64,000 bases of DNA, from positions 480,961,150-481,025,149 of the forward strand of contig CM048748.1 in NCBI GenBank assembly GCA_026315105.1. The letters are read 5' to 3'. A program made the position numbers and the translations under genes. This document shows positions 34,521 to 44,937 of the stretch, piece after piece; positions within the stretch are counted from its first letter, which is position 1, and each line of letters opens with the position of its first letter. The DNA is from Locusta migratoria. Its lineage: Eukaryota > Arthropoda > Insecta > Orthoptera > Acrididae. The notes under the pieces are model-generated. The model saw only the letters and a program-made list of their open reading frames with translations, ran no database searches and was not told the DNA's origin.

Positions 34521-36982
34521 GGGTACGGCCATAGTGGGCCGCTCCACGCTTCCTGCTTGCCGGCAGGGAGGCGGTTGGAATACCCAGTGAGTGATCCCTT
34601 TGGGGTGGCCATAGTGCACCCGCGCGGCCGCCTCAGCTCGCTCACGTCGCTTTCACAGGCGCGTGCAGGAAAGAATTTATGTTTCTTGTTCCGCTCTCAG
34701 CTCGCGGGTGCCGAGGTCTCAACGCTGTGCGCTGCGCGTCGCGTTTAATGGGAGCTAATAAAGACGCGTTTATCTCAAAAGTGTTGAATGAAAGGTCGTT
34801 AATTCACTGTAGCAGAATTTTATTGAACTTTTGTAGACTCGCACAACCGGTTTTGTAATGTCTTTTTAATTGCATCTTGTTGTTCATATTAGTGCAAGAA
34901 TACCAGTACTTTAATATAGCAAACAACTAGACATTCAAAATAATTTACGTGTAGAATGGTTATTTAGCTCATAACATGAAATTGACTTCTCTGCTAAAGG
35001 TTTCACGAAAAATTGGCTTTTTTAGTGAGCCACTAACACGAGGCTACTTCATTCTTAATTACTTTGCTGCAATTTCATGTCAATTTATCTTACCAAAACT
35101 TTTTTGGTTCGTGAACAGTATAAAATGTCGGTATGTGATTAGGAACCTTGACAGTGAAATAATTGTAACTGCTGTCCTACTATAATGTCAAAATACATAC
35201 ATTGCGACAGATGGTACACTGTCAGTTACAGGGTAATTTCAAGTAAAAACCGTCTTGGTTGCAAAGTGGTGTTATTTATTACCATTGACGCGTTCTGCCC
35301 TCACAGCAGGCCATCATCTTACCTGCATGACAAATGTTACACAAGAATTACTACAACATTTAAAGTAGTGAAACAGGGGCTTTTGTATCAATTTGCGTAA
35401 CGTTTGTCATGCAGATAATGTGATGATACCCTGCTGAGGGCGAAAGGCGTCATTGGTAATTAATAAAACCACTTTGCAACCAAGACTGTTTTTACTTGAA
35501 ATTAAAATTTGACTGGTTGCTGTATCATCCACACCATGGACTATAGAAAGCCTTATATAGTTACTTTGTATATTGAGGTTATAGGGCAGCAGTTGCAACT
35601 TATTCCCTGTCGTGATGTAACAGTTACTACCCCATACCAGCAACTAGTGAGTCCAGTTTTGGCATTTTATGCAATTTGCGATCAGAACATTTTTTTTTTT
35701 CGTCATCATCATCCATGGATGGTGCCAAGTTCTAACAGCAGTTACGTTATAGCACCACTGATTTACTTGCATTAAACTCAACTAGAAAGAAGATGCACTT
35801 AAGCTGCACATACGAACTGCATATTACAACTTAACAGTGCCGTTGAAAACATCTTTAATGTCCCCCCCCCCCCCGCTCTTGTTTTTTTGCGGAGAAAGTC
35901 TAATTAAATATTGATTCAGAGGAAAAATGCTGCAGCGCCTTGGATACCATTTAGACGCTTGCTATTGGATCCTGTCAAAAATTCTTCTGGTAATTTTAGT
36001 CTTCCCATTTCTATTGCATGTTGGAAGGGGCATTCAACACAAACACTAGCATTCTCTTTTCCTTAGAACCCTACAGTTACCATTATGAACTTGCAAATTT
36101 TCCGTCAGTGACAGCTAGCAATCCAATATTTGTAACTATAATACATACAACCAGATTTACTGTCCTTTTTTTATCCGATCTTGTATGCTATCATTATTTT
36201 AAAACGAGTTAGAGAACTGGCATGTCCCAGATCAACTTTGCTATTTGTTAAAGTTATTTTCTGTTGGCTCGGGCATGTGCTTTATTACGAAGGTTGACTG
36301 ACTGAGCTGCAGGCTAGAGGCTCAGTAGTTGAGCACACGGCGCGCCGAAGGAGAGCGCGCGGCACTAGCGCCCCCAAATTTCAACACCCAGTTCGCAATA
36401 CTGGAGCGATGTATCGCTTTCTATTCAGGTTTAAAAACAATTTCACAATGTTGGCTACATTTCATACGCAGTAATGTATAACCTACAGTTAACCAAACGA
36501 AAAGTAGTCAGCGACTATATTTTTCACTGCAAAAGCTTCAAATGTTATGCGATAGGTTAACTGGAAATTAAGTATCGTAATAACTAAGGCGAATACCGGA
36601 AAAACATACACTCCGTTATGAAGCTGTTGTGTTAGCCTGCAAGATGTGCGAAACTCAGTGAGGTACGACTATTAGTTTCCTCAGAATCGAGTGAGAAGTA
36701 TCCTACGTCAAGGAAAACGCACAAAACCGGGAGAGGTGGTTTTTATTTTTTTACAGCAGAAGGAGAATTTTTATCGAAAAACTGACACCGGAGTGCGACG
36801 TAGCTTTGTTTCATACACATGCAGTAATTTTTTCAGAAAGAAAATGGAAAAGTAATTTTGGTCATGTATTGGCATCAGCCGGCGCGCTGTGGCCACCACC
36901 AGCTGCCATCGCGCCGTTGCAGCGCGCGCGGTCCGACCGCGGCCGAGCAGCGAGCGGGGAGCCGTCCACTACGGCCGTACCC
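34521..36982. mobile_element. Harbinger-like DNA transposon (2.46 kb), non-autonomous
   Basis: Imperfect terminal inverted repeats of about 40 bases: GGGTACGGCCATAGTGGGCC at the left and, reversed, GGGTACGGCCGTAGTGGACG at the right. They lie between 3-bp direct repeats TTA (34518-34520 and 36983-36985). A TTA/TAA target and GG-starting termini fit PIF/Harbinger. A subterminal motif (GGGGTGGCCATAGTGCACCC, about 34598) echoes the terminus. I see no nuclease or Myb-like ORF, so it would depend on another element. Second copy: 51136-53594. Confidence 0.65.
35230..35505. repeat. Long hairpin (arms about 105 bp) inside the Harbinger-like element
   Basis: 35230-35335 and 35401-35505 are imperfect reverse complements (AAGTAAAAACCGTCTTGGTT against its mirrored form). 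The loop is about 65 bases. Opposite-strand frames on the two arms encode similar peptides (ISSKNRLGCKVVL and ISSKNSLGCKVVL), an effect of the inversion rather than evidence of coding. Repeated at 51845-52120. Confidence 0.8.
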
Positions 36983-36985
36983 TTA

Positions 36986-37330
36986 GGCCAATTACGGACC
37001 TGCTACTACCGCGTTTAGGCTCATCTCCGCTTCCGGGGTCACCTGCCGCTACGTAGACTCGCGCCCGCGAATAACGTAGTATTGCACCATATTTTAAAAC
37101 CACATGAAATACCGTTGCCAAGTACCGTCTGCCATAGCATGTAAATGGTAATTGTAACCAAAATATTCCCTCACTGTGTGTGTCTGCTTCAGCGTCGAAA
37201 AACGCTAACTATTGTACTTGCGATCTAATGCTGTACTTGGAATAATAACTTATTTAAAAGCAATAAATGAATTAATTGACCCATCAGATATTTGCTTGTA
37301 AGCAACACGTACTGTTTTAAAGGTCCGAAT
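36986..37330. other. Spacer before CR1 3' end
   Basis: No gene recognised. The copy in the second duplicate (53598-53955) has 13 extra bases between two GGC triplets just beyond the Harbinger-like element. A GGC-mediated deletion in copy 1 would explain this. Confidence 0.5.
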
Positions 37331-37404
37331 ATGTACATCTACATCTACATACATACTCCGCAATTCACCGTAAGGTGCGTGGCGGAGGGTACACTGTACC
37401 ACTA

Positions 37405-38909
37405 CTAGGTATTTCCTTTCCTATTCCACTCCCAAATTGAACGAGGAAAAAAAGAATGCCTATATGCCTCCGTACGAGCCCTAATTTCTCTTATCTTGTC
37501 TTTGTGATCTTTACGCGAAATGTAAGTAGGCGGCAGCAAGATCTTCCTACACTCAACTTCAAATTCCGGCCCTCTAAATTTACTTAACAGAAATTCACGA
37601 AAAGAACGTTGTCTTTCTTCCAGCGATCCCCAATTTAGTTGCCGGAGCATTTCCGTGACACTCGCGCATTGGTCGAACCTACCGGTAAATCTAGCTGCTC
37701 GCCTCTGAACCGCCTCTATGTCCTCCTTCAAACCGATCTGCTGCGGGTCCCAAATACTTGAGGAATACTCAAGACGTCGTCGTACAAGCGTTTTATACGC
37801 GGTCTCCTTTACAGATGAAGTACATCTTCCCAAAATTTTCCCAATAAACCGAAGTCGGCTGTCCGCCTTACTCACAACTGTCCTTACATGCTCGTTCCGT
37901 TTCATATCGCTCTGCAATGTTACGCCTAGATATTTGAACGACGCGACAGCATCAAGAAGCTCACTACTAATGCTGTATTCGAACATTATAGGATTGTTTT
38001 TTCTACTCATGCGCATCACCTTACATTTTTCTACATTGAGAGCTAGCTGCCATTCTTCGCACCAACTAGAACTTTTGTCTAAGTCATCCTGTATGCTATT
38101 ACAGCCAGTTACAGACGACACCCTCCCATACACCACAGTATCATCAGCAAACAGCCGCAAATTACAACTTACTCTGTCCATCAGATCAAATTCAAATGTT
38201 CAAATGTTTGTAAAGCTTATGGGACTTAACTACGGGGTCATCAGTCCCTAAACTTACAAACTACTTATGAACTACTTACAAACTAGGACGGCACAAATAT
38301 CCATGCCGAGGGGGGATTCGAACCCCCGACCGTAGTGGCCTCCATCAGATCATTTATATAGATAGAAAATAATAGCGCTCCTATCACACTCCTCTGGGGC
38401 ACGCCTGACGATACATTCGTCCCTGATGAACACTCGCCGTCGAGAACAACGTACTGCGTTCTATTACTTAGGAAGTCTTCCAGCCAGTCACAAATCTGTG
38501 AACCTATTCCATAAGCTCGTATCTTCGTTAGCAGTCTGCAGTGTGGCACCGCGTCGAACGCCTTTTTGAAGTCGAGAAAAACACAATCCGCCTGTTGCCC
38601 TCCATCCATGGCTCGCAAGATGTCATGTGAGAAAAGGGCAAGCTGAGTTTCACATGAACGATGTTTCCTAAACCCGTGCTGATTCATGGAAAGAAGCTTT
38701 TCCGTTTCAAGGAAATTTATTCTGTTCGAACTGAGAATATGCTCTAAAATTCTACATGAAACTGATGTCAACGATATTGGCCTGTAATTTTGTGGGTCAG
38801 TTCTCTTTCCTTTCTTATAAACGGGAGTCACCTGCGCTTTTTTCCAATCACTAGGAACTTTGCGCTGAATTAAATATTCGCGATAAATGCAAGCTAAGTA
38901 GGGGGCCAA
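37405..38909 (-). pseudogene. CR1 reverse transcriptase split by a SINE
   Basis: The frame 38909-38341 has PSDWKKAQVTPVYKKGKRTD, QNYRPISLTSVSCRILEHIL, CVFLDFKKAFDAVPHCRLLT (catalytic Asp) and SGVPQRSVIGALLFSIYIND (PQGS changed to PQRS). Coding resumes beyond the SINE with LRLFADDTVVYGRVSS (FADD at about 38140-38153), NVEKCKVMRMSRK, FKYLGVTL and the C-terminal RRRLEYSSSIWDP region, ending at 37405. Removing the SINE and one duplication would rejoin the frame, so the insertion, not drift, separated palm from FADD. Confidence 0.9.
38189..38340 (-). mobile_element. 5'-truncated SINE inside CR1 RT, with 12-bp TSD
   Basis: Family A tail plus B box (GGGTTCGAATCCCCC), lacking the A-box head. It is flanked by TCCATCAGATCA at 38177-38188 and 38341-38352. 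The duplication of LINE coding sequence proves that the SINE came second. Repeated at 54814-54965. Confidence 0.95.
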
Positions 38910-39155
38910 TGCCGCTGAATAGTCTTTGTAAAACGGAACTGGTATTCCATCCGGACCAGCAGACTTTTTCGTATTTAGCTCTCTCAGCTGCTTCTCTACA
39001 CCGGAAATGCCTATTGCATGTCCCCCATTTCGGAATTAGTACGTTGATGAAATGATGGTACATTTGTGCGGTCCTCCTGCGTGAAAGATTTCTTAAAGGT
39101 TAAATTTAGAACTTCAGCTTTCCGTTTGCTTCCTTCTATTATTGCCCCGGAATGA

Positions 39156-40158
39156 TCAACGAATGACTGGACAGTGGGCTTTGACCCGCTTATCGCTTTT
39201 ACATGGGACCAGAATTTTTTCGGGTTCTCGAAAAGATCTTTTGCTAAGATATGACTGATAATTATTGTATGCCTCGCGCATTGATCTTTTTATAGACGTA
39301 CGAATCTCTACTAACTTTTGCCTGTCATCATTTGCGTGTTCTTTTTTGAATCGCGAGTGCAACAGCCTTTGCTTTCTCAGCAGCTTTGTAACATTATTAT
39401 TATACCACGGTGGATCTTTTCAATCCTTAATCGTCTTTACTGGCACATATTTCTCTAACCCTTTATTAACAATGCACTTAAATTTTGTCCACAATCCCTC
39501 TACATCCATAGTCCCGGAATTAAACGATGGCCATTCATTTTTTAAGTGCGATCGTAACATTTGCTTATCGGCTCTTCCCAACAAAAACAAGCTCCTAGCC
39601 TTCTTGATTGGTTTATGAACTTTGTTCACCATCGACGCTATGACGATATCATGATCACTAATTCCTGTCTCTACACAGACATCGTTAATAAGGTCGGGCC
39701 TGTTTGTGGCTATAAGGTCTAGAATATTTCCATTGCACATGGGTTGCCGGTTTAACTGCTCAAGACAGTTTTCGGAGAATGTGTCCAAAAGTAGCTCGCA
39801 AGACTGCTTGTTTGTACCGCCTGAAATGTAACTAGCGAGGTCCCAATCTATACTCTTAAGGTTGAAGTCTCCTCCGACTAATATTACATGGCCCGGATAC
39901 CTATGCACTACCTGCTGTAGACTTTCTTTGAATGACTCTAAAACTGCTACAGCAGCACTGAGGGGCCGGTAAAAACACCCAACTATTAACTTCTTTTAGA
40001 ACTGTTATACGTGCCCAGATAACTTCACAGTTACTTTCAACTTCGATCTCAGTAGAAACAATATCTTTGTCCACAGCGATGAACACTCCTCCTCCAGTTG
40101 TATCCGATCTATCTTTCCGATATACATTCCACGCTTCTCTAAATATTTCTGAGCGCAA
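39156..40158 (-). pseudogene. CR1 AP endonuclease and linker
   Basis: Frames 40158-39901 (RKDRSDTTGGGVFIAVDKDI) and 39908-39420 (HVILVGGDFNLKSIDWDLAS, LDLIATNRPDLINDV, GISDHDIVIASM) give the endonuclease with GDFN and SDH intact. The linker follows in 39362-39156 (RTSIKRSMREAYNNYQSYLS). Frameshifts occur near 39905 and 39400. Copy 2: 55781-56783. Confidence 0.85.
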
Positions 40159-40339
40159 TAACTTCCATGCAGTGCGGCAAATTCGGGAACTTTGTTTCTA
40201 ATACTCTATAAGTTCGCGGCTAATATTTTGATGTTCGAATTTTTGTTCCGTGGGTGGCTTGAATTCGCTCTTTGAATGCTGACAGGCGAGTGCTCATCAG
40301 AGTTAGCGCCTAGCCTAAAAAAACCCATGTGCACTCCAC

Positions 40340-40875
40340 AAGTACTCTGCTACCCGAGTAGCCGCTTCCTTAGTGTAGTGCACCCCTGATCTATCTAGGG
40401 ACACCCTACAATTCCCCACCCGATAACGCAGATCCATAAATCTGCAGCCATGACTGTCACAGAGTCGGCGAAGTCTCTGGTTCAGACCCTCCAAACCAAA
40501 GGACCCCGATCAACCCTGGGAACAATGCTACAAATCGACAGCTCTGCTTGCACCCCGCGTGCGAATGCAGCAGCCTTCACCAATCCCGCCCGCCAGCCGC
40601 TCATAGTACCTGATGATATCGTCAGAACCCAAGTGACAAGCGTCATTGGTGCCGACGTGAGCTACGACTTGCAGTCGACTGCACCCCGTACCCTCGATAG
40701 CCGCCGGCAAGGCCGCCTCCACATCTCGGATGAGGCCCCCCGGCAGACACACCGAGTGCACGTTGGAATTCCTTCTGGATCTCGACGCTATCTGCCTAAG
40801 GGGCTCCATCACGCGCCTAACATTGGAACTCCCAATAACTAATAATCCCCTCCCCCCGTGTACCTGTAGGAATAT
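40340..40875 (-). pseudogene. CR1 ORF1: SGNH-type esterase domain
   Basis: The minus strand reads LLVIGSSNVRRVMEPLRQIA (block I, GSS in place of GDS), then RLQVVAHVGTNDACHLGSDD (block III, GTND) and, after a frameshift near 40500, LDRSGVHYTKEAATRVAEYL (block V, Asp-x-x-x-His). These are the catalytic blocks of SGNH hydrolases, known in ORF1 of CR1-type LINEs. All three catalytic positions can be traced, but stops interrupt the frame. Copy 2: 56965-57500. Confidence 0.7.
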
Positions 40876-41170
40876 ATGTCTGAGTGACTTGACTCCTTAC
40901 AATATTTTACACTGATCCACAACACTTACCCATGATGAAATGACTGAACATTCAAAAACGTGTACGTAGGGTTTCCATTGAGAAAAAATACTACTTTTGT
41001 GGTTGAGACACAGACAAAGTTCATGTACACAATTGCTTGCACTCGGTCTGATAGGATTTCAGTCATTTACAATACTTCTTTTGCCTGTTTGTTTTCTGAC
41101 ATACAAGGAACTTTTATAAGGTCGAAATGTTCAGTGTTTAGGAAGTCTGGTAGTCAGCAGAGGTGATTAA
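40876..41170. other. Spacer, nothing recognised
   Basis: Short AT-rich stretch between the broken 5' end of the CR1 and a Tc1-like fossil. Repeated at 57501-57795. Confidence 0.4.
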
Positions 41171-42078
41171 GCTCAGAGAAGTGTTCCTGGAGCAACTCTT
41201 GCAATTCTTGACGTGTTGGGTGTCACATTGTCCTGCTGGAAATGCACAACTCGGTCGGAAAACATATGTGGACTTTTAAGGATGTAGGTGATGAGTAGGG
41301 ATGCGTAGGTACGTGTCACCTGTCAGAGTCGTATCTAGCCGTATCCGGGATCCGATATCACTCCAGCTGCTCACGTCCCACACCACCTGCTGACACGAAG
41401 GGTTCACTGATTCGTGAGGTTGTCTGCACACCCTGCACACGCTCATCTCCTCGATACAATTCGAAACGAGACTCGTCAGACCAGGCAACTTATTTCCTGT
41501 CAACAAGAGTCCTACGTCGGTGTTGACAGGCCCGGGCGATGCGTAAACCTCTGTGTCGTGCAGTCAGCGAGGGTGGACGAGTGCGCCTTCAGCTCCAGGC
41601 GCGTATCGATGATGCTTCGTCGAATGGTTCGCACGCTGACAGCTGTCGATGGCCTACCATTGAAATCTGCAGCAGTTTTCGGAAGGTTTGCATTTGTGTC
41701 ACGCTGAAAGATTACTTTCAGTCGTCGTCGGTCACCGGTCTTGTTGTGTCTATCTTCGGCCTTAGCGATGGCTGGGGTTTGATGTTTCACCGGATTCACG
41801 GAGTACTCGTGAAATGGTCGTAAGGGGAAAATCCCCATCTCGTCGACACCTCGGAGATGCTGTGTCCGCGTATCGTGCGGCGAGTGTAACACCACGTTGA
41901 AACTCGCTGAAATCGCGATAACCTGCAGTAATCCATCTAACATCTGAGCCACACCCTGTGGTGATTTATAGATGTTGCCGACCGCGGCGCCGTCCTCTGA
42001 GTGTTTACGTACGTATGCGTAAACCTGTTTATATGGCTCTTCAGTGTATGTGACGTACGGTGCTGCCATCTCTACCAC
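41171..42078 (-). mobile_element. Tc1/mariner-superfamily transposase fossil
   Basis: The frame 42078-41512 has TGDRRRLKVIFQRDTNANLP, KTAADFNGRPSTAVSVRTIR and RSIIDTRLELKAH, which matches the second helix-turn-helix of Tc1-type transposases (T-x-x-D-x-R...SVRTVRR-x-L). Downstream, 41506-41276 has VVWDVSSWSDIGSRI, in the place of the VMVWG-x-x-S block, and DTTLTGDTYL. The catalytic DD(E/D) residues cannot be confirmed and terminal repeats were not found. Copy 2: 57796-58703. Confidence 0.5.
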
Positions 42079-42299
42079 GCATTTTTAATGAGTGCGTCCG
42101 TATTTTAAAAGGCACCGCACGGTAAGGTGTTGTGAGTGAAATGCGCTTGTTACATTTGCCGATCAGTCGGGCGGCGTGAGGTGGGGCGGCGGTGGCTGGC
42201 GGAGCACGCGCCTAATCGGCGGCGCTGATTTGATTACGACGTCGTCCGCTCGAACTGCGGCCGCGCTCAATCACGGGCCATGTCGCTGCAAGTGCCGCA

Positions 42300-43150
42300 A
42301 ACGGCCCCACCCAGGGCGTCAGTCGCTGTGTGGCCTGTTCTGAGTACGACTCTGCCTCATCGTCTGTAGCGGGGTCCCCGTAATGAAACTCCTCCACGAT
42401 CCCCTGCTCATCTGTTCATTGCCAATATTGATGCCGCATCTAATATTAAGCCTATTACTTCAAGATCACTTTTGAACGAATCCAAGTATTTCCTCATTGG
42501 TCAACCTCGACTCTTTCTACCCTCTACTACTCCCTTAGATAATTTAGCTTCTCCCGAGCATGTAACACGGCTTCATCATCTAAGCCTCTTTCATTTCACT
42601 GCTTCATCTATAGCGTTCATTGCCAGTTTTTCATTCACTTCCTCATTATGGACATCCTCCTGCCATTATACCCACCTATTAATACGTGTGACCATCGTGG
42701 TTACATTCATATCTGTGACCTCAAACTTATTAATAAGGTTACCTGTATCCACCTAGTTTCACTCCCATTGAACAAAGTTGTACGATAGATACATCGGTGC
42801 CCTGCTAATTTAGTCTTGGTACTGAGTAGCAGAAGAGGATAGATAGTAGCTGAGCACCCACTGTGGCTACACTTTTGATTTCACTTCTTTCACTACATAG
42901 CATCATGTGAGAAAATACATCCTAAGTATTTCAAACTGTCCACCTCTACCTTCTTTCCTCCTATTGGGCACTCAATTTGTTTCAATACCTTTCCAACAGA
43001 CATTACTTTCGTGTTGGAGATGCTAATTTTCATACCACAACCCGTACACCTCTGATCTATCTCTGAAATATTAGATTACAAGCTTTCAATCGAATCGGCA
43101 GTCATAACTAAGTCGTTTGTATATGCGAGATCAGAAACTCCTCAGATACA
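42300..43150 (-). mobile_element. Decayed LINE fragment (RT palm/thumb to C-terminus)
   Basis: Minus-strand reading from 43145 gives VSDLAYTNDLVMTADSIESL (a degraded YADD block: YTND), then TGCGMKISISNTKVMSVGK and KKVEVDSLKYLGCIFSHDA (thumb). Further on, in other frames, comes a C-terminal region with LTNEEILGFVQK. The pattern is that of an AP-endonuclease LINE distinct from the others here. Boundaries are vague. Copy 2: 58925-59775. Confidence 0.5.
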
Positions 43151-43555
43151 ACTTGGTAAACGAACGGAATGACATGGGCAGCTATTAATACAACTGTGCA
43201 AGGAGAGAATATTTCTCATTGAACCAGGAGTGTGTGCTTAAAAAGGCTGAGGGTTCACTTCTCTTCCAAGCTTAAAGCTGATAAATTTGTTTCTAAAAGG
43301 TACTGTAAGCTTTTCATACTTCATTGACCATAGACTGCGAAAATAGAGACACGCTAAATTCAGGTCACGAGACGCTAACCAGCCCTCGTACGCCACCGTA
43401 AGCATGTGAAAAAGGCTGCTTTCTCCACCTCTTCTGAAACAGTTAAATATATGCGACAACGAGGAATATCAACATTACTGATCTTCGAAATCGTGACATA
43501 CTCGTTAAAAAAACGACCAAACATGGGTGGCAAGCAACGATACAAAATTCATTGC
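43151..43555. other. Nothing recognised
   Basis: No domain in the short frames. The 3' 13 bases are the left target-site duplication of the SINE that follows. Repeated at 59776-60180. Confidence 0.4.
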
Positions 43556-43568
43556 TGGTTCTATTATA

Positions 43569-43745
43569 GAGGCGCTCCAGTCACGGTCTGCACGGCCACT
43601 ACGGTCGGGGGTTCGAATCCCCCCTCGGGCATGGATATTTGTGTCGTCCTAGTTCGTAAGTAGTTCATAAGTAGTTTGTAAGTTTAGGGACTGATAACCC
43701 CGTAGTTAAGTCCCATAAGCTTAACAAACATTTGAACATTTGATT
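43569..43745 (+). mobile_element. SINE-11: 5'-truncated family A SINE with 13-bp TSD
   Basis: Begins inside the head (GGCGCTCCAGTCACGG) and runs to the tail. It is flanked by TGGTTCTATTATA (43556-43568 and 43746-43758). It carries diagnostic bases (CGGCCACTACGG; GTGTCGTCC; GTTCATAAG) that differ from the SINE copies inside the array. Second copy: 60194-60370. Confidence 0.95.
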
Positions 43746-44045
43746 TGGTTCTATTATAAACACGAAAATTGGGACAAAGTAAAGTTTCTAACGAGACTCG
43801 AACCCTGTTCCTCCCACTGCTAACGTGATGTCCGTCAGCGCACGACCAGTCTCACAGTTGGTGAGAAAAAATTATTATTATTATTCATCTTAGGATCTTC
43901 TGATAGCTTTTACACCTGATGCGTCATTAGGTGTCATTTCATTATAACTAGCTGAATTCACTACGTCGCTCAGTTTTCACGCATCCCTGTGTTCATGACG
44001 TCATATCTCCAGAACTATGTCTGATACATTGATGTTCAAATGTTT

Positions 44046-44333
44046 TCATCTTCCGTAACTTCCGGGTAAGGATTTCTCGCACGGATTCGCGGTTAGTCTG
44101 CAATTCACCCGCTATCATGCGCCCAGTTAGTCGACGATGCCCTCACTTTCTCAATGTTTTCGTCACTGACGGCGGTCGCCGTTCGCCCGCTACGAGGATT
44201 GTCAGGCACACTTTCCCGGCCTCCTCGAAAACGGGCGAAACGCTTCGACACACACTTCATGGACCGTGCGAGCATCGCATGCGTTCCTTTGTTCGTTAAT
44301 TGTCCCGCTCTCAGGTCAGAACCAACACAGTAA
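44046..44333 (-). pseudogene. Mariner transposase N-terminal fragment, array unit 1
   Basis: Inverted copy of 61262-61549. The minus frame has KRFARFRGGRESVPDNPRSG and DENIEKVRASS, the end of the mariner helix-turn-helix region. Identical fragments occur in unit 2 (45245-45532) and unit 3 (46444-46731). Confidence 0.85.
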
Positions 44334-44347
44334 AGAAGCGCGTAGTC

Positions 44348-44499
44348 CAACAGCCGCGTGGCCTGGAGCGCCAAATTACGGATCGCACGGCCTCCCACGT
44401 CGGAGGTTCGAATCCTCCCTCGGGCATGGATGTGTGTGCTGTCCTTGGTTAGTTTAAGTAGTTTGTAGGTCTAGTAGTTTGGTCCCATAGAATTACAAG
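44348..44499 (+). mobile_element. Diverged SINE in array unit 1
   Basis: A family A SINE with B box GAGGTTCGAATCCTCCC, inverted relative to its source at 61096-61247. Repeated at 45547-45698 and 46746-46897. Confidence 0.85.
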
Positions 44500-44742
44500 C
44501 AAACATCGCCCACCAGACCACAGACCACGGCACAAACACGATGCTCGACACCGGCCGCTAGCAGCGTTGTCAACCGCTGTGTTGCCCGGCTGGCTTCACA
44601 CACCGAACTTCATTGTCAGAGGTCGAATGTTTGTTCGTATTTCACGCGCTGCCGTAGTGTTCGACCCATTATGATGAAGCTTTGTCACGGCAATACTGCT
44701 TTCATTTTCCCCGAAGATTATAGGCGTAATTACATCAATGTA

Positions 44743-44937
44743 GCCGGCCGCGGTGGCCGAGGGGACTGAGACGCTCCAGTCACGGTCTGCACGGCCTCTA
44801 CGGTCGGGGGTTCGAATCCCCCCTCGGGCATGGATATTTGTGCCGTCCTAGTTCGTAAGTAGTTGATAAGTAGTTTGTAAGTTTAGGGACTGATAACCCC
44901 GTAGTTAAGTCCCATAAGCTTAACAAACATTTGAACA
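44743..44937 (+). mobile_element. Full-length SINE-12 copy in array unit 1
   Basis: Starts GCCGGCCGCGGTGGCCGAGG. It carries the diagnostic bases of the source SINE at 60661-60852 (CGGCCTCTACGG; GTGCCGTCC; GTTGATAAG), not those of SINE-11. Its 3' flank, however, is that of SINE-11 (ATTTGGTTCTATTATA), so it is a SINE-12/SINE-11 junction. Repeated at 45942-46136 and 47141-47335. Confidence 0.9.

Larger units (their letters stand above)
37331..40875 (-). mobile_element. CR1-like LINE interrupted by a SINE (copy 1)
   Basis: A minus-strand element with esterase-type ORF1, AP endonuclease and reverse transcriptase. The 3' end has a short-repeat tail (plus strand ACATCTACATCTACATAC at about 37332-37350). 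A family A SINE has inserted into the reverse transcriptase. The 5' end is cut at about 40875. Frameshifts and stops make it inactive. Its duplicate lies at 53956-57500. Confidence 0.85.

Noticed and set aside
35185..35643. Two opposed frames with similar peptides, possible paired genes
   Set aside because: Explained by the inverted repeat arms at 35230-35505.
37718..38251. 177-residue plus-strand frame
   Set aside because: Antisense of CR1 reverse transcriptase.
42472..42756. Hydrophobic plus-strand frame, possible small membrane protein
   Set aside because: Lies over a minus-strand LINE remnant; Ser/Phe-rich composition is an antisense effect.
44743..44830. tRNA genes at the many A-box/B-box sites
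   Set aside because: They are SINE heads: same long non-tRNA tail each time, target-site duplications, and poor acceptor-stem pairing.
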